DNA of 64,000 nucleotides, from contig MU858070.1 in the NCBI GenBank assembly GCA_033297075.1, forward strand, positions 186,001 to 250,000, written 5' to 3'. A program made the position numbers and the translations under genes. This document shows positions 35,901 through 47,861 of this stretch, piece after piece (within the stretch, counting starts at the first letter, position 1; the number at the start of each line of letters is the position of its first letter). Under the pieces are notes generated by a model. The model worked only from the letters and a program-made list of their open reading frames with translations, searched no databases and was not told the origin of the DNA. The DNA comes from Rhypophila decipiens. Lineage: Eukaryota; Ascomycota; Sordariomycetes; Sordariales; Naviculisporaceae.

Positions 35901-36164
35901 ATCGCAAAAACTCTGTTCTTCACAGAGCTCCACCGCATCCACGAGACGGTCATTCCTTTGCCGGTTCGGTCGAGCAGTGCTTGATTTAAACCGTTGAATT
36001 CGCAGGATTTCCCTCTTCTTCCCCCTTTCGAAAAGGTTCTCAAACTTCTACATTCGTCAACACACCGACGCCACACACAGAAAACACACACACAAGACGA
36101 TCCTTGATCAACAAAATCCAGAAAATCCAGACTCACTCACAGCAACAAGCGAGACTTGATCAAA
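29926..36164. other. Very long intergenic region upstream of the LPMO gene
   Basis: About 6.2 kb between two rightward genes. 29926-33300 is AT-rich with T runs (30960-31000) and a GC-rich short tandem tract (30596-30625, GCGGACGGGCGG repeated twice). From 33400 to 35500 overlapping frames occur on both strands, including one of 260 codons at 34632-35414; none has a recognisable domain. CCAAT/ATTGG elements occur near 34468 and 34518. The last 300 bp before 36165 are CT-rich and then CA-rich, a typical fungal 5' leader. No RNA gene or mobile element is seen. Confidence 0.6.
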
Positions 36165-37409
36165 ATGCCTTCCTTCTTCACTACCGGCCTCCTGGCCGCC
36201 CTTGCTGGCAGCGCCGCGGCTCACATGTCCATGGACTTCCCAGCGCCGTTCCGGGCCAAGTCCAACCCATTCGCCGCCGCAGCTGGCAACATCGACTACT
36301 CGCTCACGTCCCCTCTCAACGCCGATGGAAGCAACTACCCGTGCAAGGGATACATCTCAGACCTCGACACTCCCTCGGGCCAGCCAACAGCCAGCTTCGC
36401 CCTCGGCCAGACGTACAACATCAGCATCTCGGGAGGAGCCGCCCACGGTGGAGGATCTTGCCAGATCTCGCTCAGCTACGACCGGGGACAGACCTTCACA
36501 GTCATCGAGTCCATCATTGGCGGGTGCCCGCTCCAGAAGAACTACGACTTCACCATCCCTTCGGATGCCCAGGCCGGCGAGGCTCTCCTCTCGTGGTCGT
36601 GGCACAACCAGATCGGTAACCGCGAGATGTACCAAAACTGCGCAGCCGTCACCATCACAGGAGGTGCTGCCAAGCGTGCCATGAAGGAGCGTGCCGCCGC
36701 CTACTCGGCTCGTCCCCAGATCTTCGTCGCCAATATCGGAAACGGATGCTCGGTTGGCGAGGGCGCCCCTGTTCAGTACCCCAACCCTGGTCCTGATGTG
36801 GCTGGTACCGGTGCCGGCGCTGTTCCTCCCACCGGCAACTGCGGCCCCAGCGGCCCCAGCGGTGGTGGTGATAGTGCTCCTGCTCCTCCTCAGGCTCCGG
36901 CCCCTACCACTGCCGCTGCGCCCCCCGCGGCTCCTGCTCCCACCAGCGCTCAAGCTCCTGCTCCTCCTGCCGCCACCACAGCTCCTGGTGGAGTCTTCCA
37001 CACCATCCCCACCGACAAGGTTGGCCCCACTCAGGCTCCCGTCGGAGCTCCAAGTGCCGCGCCTGTGGCTCCAGTTCCCACGACTGAGGCAGCCCCACCG
37101 GCTCCGGTCCCAACCACCCTCGCGACCGCCACCAAGAGCTCCGTCGCTGCCCCCATCGGCACTGGCACCCCTGACTCCGGCTCTGGCTCTGGTGGCAGCG
37201 CTGGCGCCCATGCTGCGGGATCTGCTTGCTCTCCCGAGGGCGAGTGGAACTGCATTGACGGCAAGTCCTTCCAGCGCTGCGCAAGCGGTACCTGGTCTGC
37301 TGTCATGCAGATGGCCCCTGGCACCAAGTGCACGCCCGGTGAGAGCCCTTCGCTCGCCATGGGCCCAGGACGCAGAATCATGCGCGTGGCCCGATCTCGC
37401 AAGTGGTAA
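36165..37409 (+). CDS. AA11 lytic polysaccharide monooxygenase with X278-type C-terminal module (414 aa)
   Basis: An intronless gene; the start at 36165 has the strong context CAAAATGCC, whereas the upstream in-frame codon is TTG. Residues 1-19 are a signal peptide whose removal exposes His20 (HMSMDFPAPFR), the first ligand of the copper histidine brace. His94 in SGGAAHGGGSC is the second ligand, and Tyr156 in IGNREMYQNC is the axial tyrosine; these blocks are diagnostic of AA11. Cysteines 60, 99, 121 and 159 fit conserved disulfides. The catalytic domain (20 to about 195) is followed by a ~150-residue Pro/Ala/Thr/Ser-rich linker. A cysteine-rich end (CSPEGEWNCIDGKSFQRCA, then GTKC) matches the X278 module often fused to AA11 and chitinases. 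Secreted oxidative cleavage of chitin is the known family role. The protein ends with a basic tail (RIMRVARSRKW). Confidence 0.95.
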   Translation: MPSFFTTGLLAALAGSAAAHMSMDFPAPFRAKSNPFAAAAGNIDYSLTSPLNADGSNYPCKGYISDLDTPSGQPTASFALGQTYNISISGGAAHGGGSCQISLSYDRGQTFTVIESIIGGCPLQKNYDFTIPSDAQAGEALLSWSWHNQIGNREMYQNCAAVTITGGAAKRAMKERAAAYSARPQIFVANIGNGCSVGEGAPVQYPNPGPDVAGTGAGAVPPTGNCGPSGPSGGGDSAPAPPQAPAPTTAAAPPAAPAPTSAQAPAPPAATTAPGGVFHTIPTDKVGPTQAPVGAPSAAPVAPVPTTEAAPPAPVPTTLATATKSSVAAPIGTGTPDSGSGSGGSAGAHAAGSACSPEGEWNCIDGKSFQRCASGTWSAVMQMAPGTKCTPGESPSLAMGPGRRIMRVARSRKW

Positions 37410-39117
37410 ATGCTCGTCCATCTCGATGATGGATCTTTTCGCTTTCGCTTCTCAACCCGACAGTTATTTTTGCCAACTTTCGCTTCGTTGTTCTCATTGT
37501 CCGAGACACCAAGAACTTCTCTTCCATCACACTTGTGGAAAACTACCATTCGCTTTACCTTTTCCACCTTTGCAAAAACTACCTTCATTCTTCTCCGCTT
37601 CTCTACATTCATTACATATACCCAACTTTGACACCACTTTTTGCATTTCTCAAGAACAATTGCATATACCATTTTACAGGGCTGGACGGAACACGGTTTT
37701 TTTTTCTTTGCTCTTTCTTTTCTTCAAGCATGGTGTGTTCGGGTACAGGAAAGGAGCATGTGGTTGACTGGCTGGGCTTCATGTGGGGGAACAAAAACAT
37801 GATGATGATGACGGCGAACAATCATTGGCATCTGGGTAGACAAACATGGACATCAATGTAGTGTACATATACCACGAACCAAATACCATGAACAAGGCGT
37901 TTATGAACTGCATCATTACGGGCTTTCACTTTGCATGACTGGAAAGAACTTGCCGGGTATCACCAAGCTATAAAAAATAGACGGATAGGTATTAACCCGG
38001 AGCAGTCTCTGTAGCAATATGGCGGGACTGCTGGGTATACCGAATTAAAGAAACTTCCTCCAACCTTTACCGTGACATGATTCGTTTGTATGTGATGATG
38101 TGCGGTGACATTTGCATTTGCTATATGTGGCTGTATCCTACCTCGGAACTGTGCTCAACCTCGGACCGGACCTCGAAACTTGATCGAACAAAAAGAAAAC
38201 CAGTACGTACTATATTCGTGACAAGGTTAATCACGGAATTCCCGATCAACTGCAGTCTGCAGATACGGACATGATGCAACATGATGGATCCAAAGAATAT
38301 GCGCACCGTCCTAGTATTATGCAGTAAGAAGCCACAGACGCCATCATCTGATCTGACGACCTGATCTACATACAAGTAAGCAGACTGGTCGACTTGACCG
38401 ATCTCGACCCAGGCTTGCCAGGGGTGTGGACATGGAGATCAATCGTCCATCATCATGAACCACAGCCACAACGTGGTTATATACATCAAGAACCCACCTA
38501 AGAAGAGGTCAAACGACTTGCCGTTTTAGTTAGTTGTACTGTCTAATTAATGCAGCAAGTGGAATGGCTGAACCTTCTTACCTTGTAAATCCCTTGTTGT
38601 CGGTAAACATTCTGTATTAATCAGGGTATTAACATTCATTAATCGTATGGAAAGAAACTTGGAAGGGCATGAATCACCACTTACTGCCCGTTTCCCACTC
38701 TCGCCACCATGTAATTACATGCTGCTCCTCGCGGGTCTAACCGTCGAATGTCAACATCAAACGTGGAGAACTTTGATAAAAAAGAAAGAAACCTATCCGT
38801 TCGTTCCTTCACCTAGGTACTTATGTGTATATACCTGATGTTGAACACGATGAAAATTCCGAAGTAGACTAACAGCAAGACAAAGAGAGACAAAGAATCA
38901 AGGAGAGCACCACGTACCATAGCAGAGCATATCAGAGGACATTAAGCCTCTAAACACACGTGCAGACAGGGCAACTGACTGGACTGTCTAAGATGGCACG
39001 TTCAATACATCACCTAGGTAACAACGAACGATTGTACAGTACCGGGAGGAGATAGGTATACAAGTGAGCAGCACTTCTCCTCCTCAGGAGAGATTTCTCC
39101 GAAAGAACCGGTACCTC

Positions 39118-39140
39118 CCTACCTACCTACCTACCTACCT
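39118..39140. repeat. (CCTA)n tetranucleotide repeat
   Basis: Nearly six tandem CCTA units in the convergent intergenic region. Confidence 0.9.
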
Positions 39141-39390
39141 GTCTTCATGTTGCTCCATTCTTACAACTACCTACAAGTAGCTTTCGGTGATGATCAACGG
39201 AGAACAAACCTGGAACGAACCCAATAGATCACATCACAGCATGCAAAATGGATGTGCTTCGTGCATATTCATCCACCTCTCTATTCTTAGGTACGGTACC
39301 TCAGATAAGATCCTTACAGGATTCCACAGCAAATACCGATCAAGTTACTTGTAGATGCCCATTTCCCACATACTGAATCCTATACCTACC

Positions 39391-39408
39391 TACCTACCTA
39401 GGTAGGTA
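39391..39408. repeat. Perfect 18-bp palindrome
   Basis: TACCTACCTAGGTAGGTA is its own reverse complement and is centred on CCTAGG. Confidence 0.9.
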
Positions 39409-41022
39409 TGTACCAACTAACCCGAAATACTGCCAACTTGAAGCCATACCACACAACTTCAAGGTCCTTACTTCCCCCACCTGATAAACATTTGAGAGTC
39501 TGATACCTATGTAGCTAGCTACCTGGAGCCAGATTGCCATTAAGAGTATCATTACGGTTACAAACTACCACTACCCGACATTACCATCAAATAAACCATC
39601 AACTATACCGTAAAAAGCCAACCGTATTACACTATTTCTAGACCGCCCCATTCGCGTCTCCAAAGGCAGAGGAGTCTCGGCTGTCTCAACCTACTGGTAA
39701 ATACCTCCCAGTAGTTAATCCCAAGCGAACTTGAGATGGACGGATTCACGCACACAGGAACGAACGGACAAACAGAACAAGCAACTTCAAGTGGTGGTTA
39801 GACTTGAACATCATCTCCCCAAGCACGACGAGGTGTCTAAACCACCTGACCCGGCTGTTTATGTCTGTCATCTATGAAATACCAGATATATATCACTTGG
39901 GATGTGGTAAGGAAAGCCTTGGCCATTGGTCGAAATCACTCCACCGTTATACCCAAGTCCAAGATACCATTTTCAGTCCTTGGAGCTAACAACAAATGCG
40001 CTTATTCTTACTGTGATGATGTTATTTAGGCATGTACATCCAAGTCAGTATAAACACGGACATTTCATTCACTCGTCCCATCATTCGAGCGTGACAGTCA
40101 CCATAGAACAGTCTCGAGAGCTGTAACCTATTCAACAATAGAAGCTACAAATCACGCATCGAACAAACGGACCAAGTTGTAAAATATTTTTTTGTCAATT
40201 TTTTTCACCACCACGGTTTTCAGAGTTATATCCGCTGCTGTCAATCAATGCTTGTCCTTCGCCCTTCCCTCACCCACTCACCCGTTGATCCGTTCAGTCA
40301 CTGCCGTCCGTCCCCCAACTCCCCTCGACCCCAGCCGCCTCCCCAAACTAGATACATATCTGGTGACTGAACGGCATCACAAAATTTGAAGATGAAAAGA
40401 ACCAACACTAAGCGAGTTACCTCCTGCTTCGGCCCTCACTCGACCCAGAGCAGCGGTTTCCAGTCCAAAATAAGGTAACTTCCCCCCCCTCCCCGTCACC
40501 GCCTCTCCCCTCCAATAAACTGCAGCGTTAGAACTTCACAACAGCATAAATGAATTGTAAATAACCCATGGGTCCCAGTTGTCCCAAGGCCCCTCTCGTT
40601 GGACAACGAAACCGACCGAGTAGACCAGAAAACAGAGGGACGGCTGTTATTGAAGTCTCTTCCCATCACCGTCGTGTCGCGATGTATCTAACTGACCACA
40701 ACAACGGCAAGCTAGATGTGTGACGCCGAAAGAATTAAGTTTTATTTTGGGGGGCGGACGCGAAAGTTGACGAATAAAGCTTCTTGTTAATAAGCTTGAG
40801 CAAAGCTAATCATATATCCCCACCCGCCCTCCCTGCTAGGCGAAGCCCCCGAAAGGGCTACATGTGACCTTGTACTGCTTGCCGAGGACCCTCACCGGAG
40901 CCGGCGAGGACGACCTCGGCAAGCCTTGTTCAAAGTCGTCGCCAAGCCTGAAAGAGTGAGCATAGTCCAACAGATAAGTTGAAGTTTCTTCATGTGTGGC
41001 GACCCCGGTCAATGGCCATACT

Positions 41023-44000
41023 TCACTGGGGTCGCTGATTGGGGAATTTGGTCTGCGCCGCCTGTTGCGGAGCGTAAGCAGGTTGCTGGTAGGGCATGCC
41101 GGGGCTCATGCCGTAGACGGGCTGTCCCTGATGAGAGCCCTGGTGAGCCATCATGGGGGCAGCTGGTCGGCCTGGGCTGGGGAATCCGTTCGAGACTGTC
41201 ATGGGCTGAGGGGGAACGCCTCCAGTCGGAATGAACTGCTGGTGCGCACCGGGGTACATGACCTGGGGTTGTGTCGCGACCATGGCTCCTGGAGGCATGT
41301 ACGGGGGTTGACCCATCATGTGGCCCATGTGTTGGGGTTGCTGAGGCATGAATTGAGGGTTATTCGAGTAGCTTCGGTAATTCATGGGAGCAGCACCGGC
41401 CGTCATGTAGGGTTGCATGACCTGCTGATTATAGGGCACCGGCATCGGTGCATTCATGGCCGGATATGCTGCCATAGGTACCTGGCCCATTCTAGGGGAG
41501 GCAAACGACTGTGCCGAGGCGGAATGCATCATTCTATGGTCGTCAGGGGCACTGTAGGGAACCTGAGGAACCGGGGCGCCATGATGCCCGCCATGCATCA
41601 GCATATGCGGCATATGAGGCGAGTTCCTAGGTGCCAGATTCGCCGAACCTTGCTGCAAATGGAATGGAAGCTGATACTGGTGAGCGTTCTGTGGCAGGGC
41701 GTGAGCTGGGTTGGGCGTGGCGATGGCATTGGTCAACGGCAGCTTTTCGAGATACTGAACGTAGCTGAGGTGCATTGTCGAGTCTGGGCTCTCCTTCTCG
41801 TCGTCAAACGGACGCCAGGCCGGATGAGTGTCGTACGCGGGCCTCAGTCCGCCGTTGTCATCCCAGTTCCGGCCTGGAGCAGGCTGAATCTTCTCGATGT
41901 TGGACAAGATGGCGCACTTGCCGGCATCAACCGACTTGGCCTTGCGCCGAATGAGCTGGCCCGGCGCAGGAACCACGGCAGGAGGGGCTTCGGCGATTGG
42001 GTTGACAGAGGAGCGAGGGCTGGAACCCTGGCTGGGCCCAGCAGGATTGAACTGAGGTGGGAAGCTGCCGTGCCCGCCCGGCCTGAAATCGCTGACATTT
42101 GGGTTCAATTTCGGACCCAACCCCATATACGACGGCGGGACACCACCGAGACGTCGTCCAAAGGATGGGTCGGCGCCATTGGCAGGTCCCGTGGGGGGGA
42201 GGCGCATGTCTTGAACTGGCGCGTGGCCCATGTGGTGCTGCATCTTCTGCTGCTCGATATTCCGCAGCCGGGGTCCGAGAGTGCCCGTCTGCGGGTTTCC
42301 TCCCATGTGCTGTGGGGGTCGATTGCTGCCTCGGCCGCCATACTGGTTGTGATTGTTGTACTGATTGTACGAAGATCGGCCTCCTGGGTGGCGGTTCGGC
42401 ATTCCGCCAGAGCTGGTGTGTTGGGGAGCAGCTGGGCGTGACGTGCTGCGTGCATCAGCGGCGCTGGTGGTGGGCGGAACCGGAGTCTGCTCAGTGACAG
42501 GCTTGGTTTGTAGCTCTTTCGGCGCGGGCGCCTCCTTCTCCTTTGCAGCAGCAGCATTGGCCTTTTGCGCAACGAGCGCTTTTTCTTTCTCCGCCTCGGC
42601 AGCCTCCCGCAAAGACCTTTCCAAAATTTCCTTCTGCTTCTGCGGATCCCTGGCAATGATGGTCACCAGATCCTGTGGCACAGCTGTACGCAGCTTGAAG
42701 CTGTTGGCAAATTTCTTCAGCTCAGCTAGCTTAACCTCCTTGTCCTGCTTTGCCTTGTGGCTTCTCATCTTCTCTGTGTTTTGCTTCTCAACGCGCGAGA
42801 ATTTCCTAAATGCATCCAGAACATCCTCCTCCACAGTTTCGGTGGCATTGGGAGCGGCACGAGAAACGGCCGTGGTTCCCGCGGTACGGCTGGTTGTAGC
42901 AGCCGGACGGGCCGTCAGACCTGTGCTCGGGACAGGCTTCACCTCGGCAGGCTTGGTCTCAGGCTTGCTTTCCGGGGCTTTGCTTTCAACCGGCTTCGTC
43001 TCGACCTTGATCTCAGCTGGCTTTGGTTCAGCAGGCTTGCTTTCCGATGCAGGCTTGGCCGATGGCTTGTTGGCTGGAGCTGGAGCTGGGGCCTTGGACT
43101 CCTCCTTTGCCGCTGGCTTCTGGCTGGGAGCGCCCTTTATCTGCGCCGAGATAATAGCAGGATCGACAGGAGCGCCCTTGACAGTAGTGTGAGCGGTTGG
43201 GGCCCGCCGGGCTGGAGGCGTGTACTTATTCTCTCGGCTCGTCAAAGGAGGGAAATCCTGCTGTCGGCGGACACCGCTATATCTATTGCATAGTCAGCAT
43301 ATTTGCAGTCGAGGACATGCAGGGCATTGACTCATACTTGTCCTCCTCATCCCGAGTATCGCCACCGACATTGTCCAGGATGCGTTCCTCGGCGTGGTGT
43401 GAAGTAAGAGTAGTGCTGGACTCGATTTGGCGCGCAAGCGCGTCGGCGAGGAGAGCTTTCTTCTTGTATTCGGGATGGTTTCTATCGATCGACGTCGTAT
43501 AGTCTTCCTCATTATAATTCGTCGTGATCCCGAAACGCTTTTGGTTTTCCTCAAATTGATCCCAAGGTTTCTGACTGCCGGATGGCTCAAAGGTGTCTTC
43601 CAGGCCCTCGCCGGCTGAACCTCCATCCCAGCGCTGCAAGGGGCGCTCGCCACCAAACCGAGAGTTTGAAATGGCCTTGTCGGTGCGGAACGAAGAGCGA
43701 TTACCTGTCTACCGTTAGAATGATTTGCCTTGATTGACAGGAGTGGAGGCAAATGTCAAGTACCGTTGGGTGCCTTCCCCTCGGCCTTGCCCGTGTTGCC
43801 CGGAAGGACAACAGCCTCAGTGAGATCCTTTCGCTGAAAAGACATCATGGACTGCGGGTCCTTTCGGTTCGAACCGTTCAGCTCGACGGAGTTGGGGAGC
43901 TTCTTTTGTGCCACTCGCTGACCCTGCAGTGGAGACACCCGTGTTAGCTGAGGGTTGGAATGGACGCGAGTCGGTGCGGTCAGACGGTGGGAAGGTCTTT

Positions 44001-44773
44001 TTGGCTTGTGCCTTGGGGAGAGAGCCCATTGACAATGGTGCCGGAACTATGATGACGGGATTTACTGACCTCACGAAGAGCGCTGTTTACAGCTGGTTTG
44101 TTCTGGGAATTGAAGTTGGTCGTCTGGGGAGTTTGCGCTCGGCCGGTAATGGGATTCTTATTTGAAGTCCACGCTTTTTGCTGCGGTGGAGGGGGCTGCT
44201 GAGGTCTGCTGCGACTGTCAGTGTCGTCTCTTTCTTCCGTCGTTTGAGGTTGCGAAAACAAGGCATTACAGAACAATGAGGAAAGATTAAGGTTGTGGAG
44301 AAGTCTTGTCGTCAATGGCCCCAAAGACAGCAGGCGCAGGGCAGTGGAAGGTCCCACTGCCAGACAGCCACACCCGAGAGGCAAAGACGGAGGTAGTTGT
44401 CAATGGCCGGGAAGGCGGCTTTGTTGACGGGGTAGAAAGGGAATACGAGGCTTGCGACTTGAGAGAGACAGCAACCCGCACTCTGGAGAGCTGGAGCCAG
44501 AGAGTACAGGCACACACACACGCAGAGAGAGAGAGGTATAGGACAAGGAGAAGAATTAAAAAGACGGGAATTCCATCTTGCAATAGGAAAAAGGGGTCTC
44601 GTGTCTCACCTGGCGGTATTCAAAGTCGAAGCAGCCGCTTCAGAAGACCTCGTTCTCGGGTCGCTGACTTTGCTGCTGTACGAGGGTCTGGAAGTGGTGG
44701 GCGATTTGATGTCCGAGTTGGATGGTGTTTGGGAAGGGATGGCGGATTTTGAGGTTGAAGATCGGTCGTCCAT
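41023..44773 (-). CDS. pbp1: Pbp1/ataxin-2 homologue with LsmAD domain (1031 aa)
   Basis: Five exons on the minus strand: 44610-44773, 44070-44214, 43764-43923, 43338-43704 and 41023-43282 (3096 bases). All introns have GT donors and AG acceptors; the first is 395 nt. The start is MDDRSSTSKS. The LsmAD domain (about residues 207-270, FGITTNYNEEDYTTSIDRNH, then KKALLADALARQIES) identifies the ataxin-2/Pbp1 family. Known members bind poly(A)-binding protein and act in mRNA polyadenylation, stress granules and TORC1 control. RKDPQSMMSFQRKDL (about 130-145) resembles the last strand of the Sm domain, but the earlier Sm strands are not visible. A Lys/Ala/Pro/Glu-rich segment follows LsmAD. The C-terminal half is Pro/Gln/Met/His-rich low complexity (HMPHMLMHGG, HMGHMMGQPP), as in fungal orthologues. 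Confidence 0.88.
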
Positions 44774-47700
44774 CCTTCCGTGGTTGGTGTGCGCTGCCAG
44801 TGAGCACCAGTCGCACCTTGTGGAAAGTTTGGCAGTTAGGTTGGGGGGTGGTGGGAGGAGGGAGCGGGAGCGGCAGAGACGAAAAGGTGTTTGTGCGAAT
44901 TGGACGAATCAGAGCAGCGCTTTGTCCGACCTGATTGAAGGGTGAATGCTCTCAAATGGCCAGTGCACTGAAGTCGTAGCAGGTACGGAGTAGGCCCAGG
45001 TGTCCAGTAACGACGGCCTGCCACGCTACGGCTTTTGGCTGGGGACGGGTCGTCGCTGGAGTCTGGGACCGCTGAGTGCACTCGAGAGTGACACAACAAA
45101 TCTCAAGGGGAAATAAAACAAACCCGGCAAGTCCAAATGTGCAACAAGCGCATCGATATTCCTATCCTTGTAGTATACGGATATGTCCCCCTTTTTACTT
45201 GTCCCCTTTTTACCAGTATTTTGTGGTGGCGCGTGGACAGAGGTCGCAAAGCCGGCTTGGTCGAGCCGAAAAGTGGAATTCGAGCGATCTGGGTTCCGTG
45301 AGGTAAGTGGTAAGCGGACTGGGGTGGAAAGCCGAGACAGAGACCCGTGGTATCCCAAGTCGAATCCAAGTCAGGAAAGTAGGAAAGGAGGCGGGTGCAA
45401 TGGACGAGAGATACGGGGGATGCACGCGGTTCAAGTCGGTCGCGCTGCACAAGTGATGTGCGAGGAAAGTAGGCGATGGCAGGTAGGTTAACCCGTAATC
45501 GCTGCTTCGATCTTTCCGCAGGAGCAAAACAAGATGGAGCCTTTTCGCAAACTGTGGGCGGGGAAAGGAAGGAGCTCCAGTCAAGAGCTTCCCCAGTGCC
45601 GTAAGGTTTAGGTCTGTTGTGCGAGACAGTATCGTACGGACGAGGTACGTGGCGGGAGAGGAAGAAGCGCGAATCGACGAATGGCGCTGGGTCCGAAAAA
45701 TGGGAATCAAAATACCGAGATAATGAGGATCTCACGACTGAAGAATCGCTCAAATTCGAAGAAGAAACGAACAAAAACCCCCTTACGAACTACCTGCTGT
45801 TCGCACCTCTTGATGATTGGAAAAGGTAACAGCAACCTTAAGGGCCACTTCCAGAGTTCAAAGATTTTAATTGTTGGTAACAGCGTGCCGTGCTGCTGCG
45901 GAACGGGGCAAGCGCAAAAGCACAGGATAGGCTAGTCCTATTACGGATAGACATTCCTTGGCATGCGCCAGGATCAGCAGTGGCAGGAGGTTCTGGACGG
46001 TTGCACGTGACTATGATTTTCGCAACTGGGGTTTGCCGTTCCTGATTTTCTGGGGCTTGCTGTCAACAGAAGCGCTGTTAATCCGAGTTTATTCACATCC
46101 AACAAGATGCAACCTCTTCAGACGACAAAGATGCTGCCTTGTGCCTGGCCCCCATGGACTGCACAGCCAGCACGGCATGGCGATGAATAACGATTTTACC
46201 GACACTTCACCTTTTTGTCAATGTCAAACCGGCATTAGAGCCGTTGCCTTGGGCAAAACGACGAAGCTAGACTTATACCAGCCACAGTAAGGCCGAAAAA
46301 GAGCAGTCCGGATTCCGGGCGAAATACAACCCCCAGATCATTCGATGTCGTGTCTCATTGATCAATAAGAGCTCGAGAGGCCATGACTAAGGAGAAATAG
46401 TCGCTGAAGAATTCCTCAATACGGATAGTACGATGTGATCCCCCTTTCTCCAAGACTCCAACCAACCCAAAACCTCTGTGGCTGTGTGCCTGGGCGTCTT
46501 GTGCCCAAACAAAGATGAAAACTCCTTTCTTTCTTTCATGTTTTCGCCCAAAAGTTGGTTATATTTGATGGATTCTGATCAGTCTTTCGAGACTGGCGGT
46601 GCAGTCACCACAGCGCTGGTTGTCCTTCACCGGCGAGCCACAGCCTTGACCGAGTTTGACGGGCCACTGCCGAGTCACCCATCAGGGGCCGAACCATATT
46701 GCTTCTTCGGCCCTTTGTAACTTCATGATCGCAAAAAAAAAAAAAAAAAAGATTTGAGCCATCATGTTTTTCCGACGAAAATTCCGAGTTGGACGATGAT
46801 CTTTGCGAATTGTGTATTTCGTGGCATGTCGGCTGTAACAGTACTGACCGGACCTGCTCCATCATGTCTCCAGGTCTTCTTGCTACAACATCATTATCAA
46901 CATCATTCATCAGGTTTTGCCCTCAGAGAGCTGCTGTCACGACAGCGAGTGCGAGGTCAGACCTACCGACCCCACCCCATTCGTTTCAGGAGGGTGGGGA
47001 AGATTCGGAGCCAGCAGACGGGGAATGCCGCCCGGGTTGAGGCCCGTGCCCTTGTGAAACAGGCTGGCAAATTGCCCAGAAGCTCAAAAGGTCTTCTGCC
47101 AAGTGCTCTAGAAGGGCTCTTTTTATGCGTGCTAGAGAGCTCTGTCGTCTAGTTATCTCAACTGTCACGACCACGATGATTTCAATATGGTCGGCAGCGA
47201 GTCCCCCATGAAGCCGTTCGAGAAGGGATTCTGAATCAAGGGCTGGAAGTTGATCATCACCAAGATTGCAACGACACCAGGAAAGAGCCCAGAAGATGGA
47301 CCGTCACTGAGCACATCCGGAACTCATAATGATGTCACCGTCTTTGGTTTCAATCCCCAAATTAGATAAGTAACTATGCACTCTGTACAAAGACTCCCGA
47401 CTTGTTTAATACCCATACGGCTAAATATGGGCTTCTTACTCCTACGCATACCCGTATGGAGCAGAGTGTGCAGAGCCGCATTGCCTTGACCGAGACTCCA
47501 AACAGTGCAGACACGTTATTCGTACTTTCCCATTCCTTCGATGAAAGCGGGAGATCGACAATACACATCCATCTTATGTCTCCAGAGAATATTTTTACTC
47601 TGACCCCTGACAGAGTGCAGTAGCGCTGCTCTTTATTTTATTCTTATTTTATTTATTTTTCTTATACCGACGTTTTCATCCGACAGTAACCAGCCATCAG

Positions 47701-47861
47701 AGCCGATCTTGATGTTGTTCATCAGGGGCCTCCTGAACGAACCCCCCAAGCCGAGAAGCTCAGAAACAGAGATCGACAGTCACATTAGCTTGCGAATTAT
47801 AAGAACTAGATATCTACAGCTTCAACGAGTCGAGCCAGAACGGGAGGCAGCTCGAGCTCTC
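44774..47861. other. Intergenic region upstream of pbp1
   Basis: About 3.1 kb containing the pbp1 promoter (left) and the 3' flank of the monooxygenase gene (right). Frames up to 223 codons (45103-45774, minus) lack any family motif. An 18-base A run is at 46733-46750. From 46300 to 47700 it is AT-rich without visible structure. Confidence 0.6.
46733..46750. repeat. Homopolymer A18
   Basis: Eighteen consecutive A residues in intergenic DNA. There is no retroposed coding sequence next to it. Confidence 0.9.

Larger units (their letters stand above)
37410..41022. other. Intergenic region between convergent genes
   Basis: This 3.6-kb stretch separates the ends of the LPMO gene (rightwards) and the Pbp1 gene (leftwards), so it contains two 3' flanks and no required promoter. 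It is AT-rich, with CCTA/TAGG repeats (39118-39140), a perfect 18-bp palindrome (39391-39408) and a C-rich run near 40480. No gene is supported. Its length is large for a purely convergent gap, so a short non-coding RNA gene could be present, but no signal for one is visible. Confidence 0.6.

Noticed and set aside
36357..37421. Minus-strand frame of 354 codons and a plus-strand second frame (36691-37767)
   Set aside because: Shadows of the GC-rich LPMO coding sequence and linker.
40996..42441. Long plus-strand frame of 481 codons
   Set aside because: Exact antisense of the pbp1 low-complexity region; its His/Arg/Gly content mirrors the Pro/Met/Gln codons of the real gene.
45103..45774. Minus-strand frame of 223 codons
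   Set aside because: Ser/Arg/Pro-rich chance translation with no domain; region lies upstream of pbp1.
46733..46750. A18 run as a possible retroposon tail
   Set aside because: No element body, coding remnant or target-site duplication next to it.
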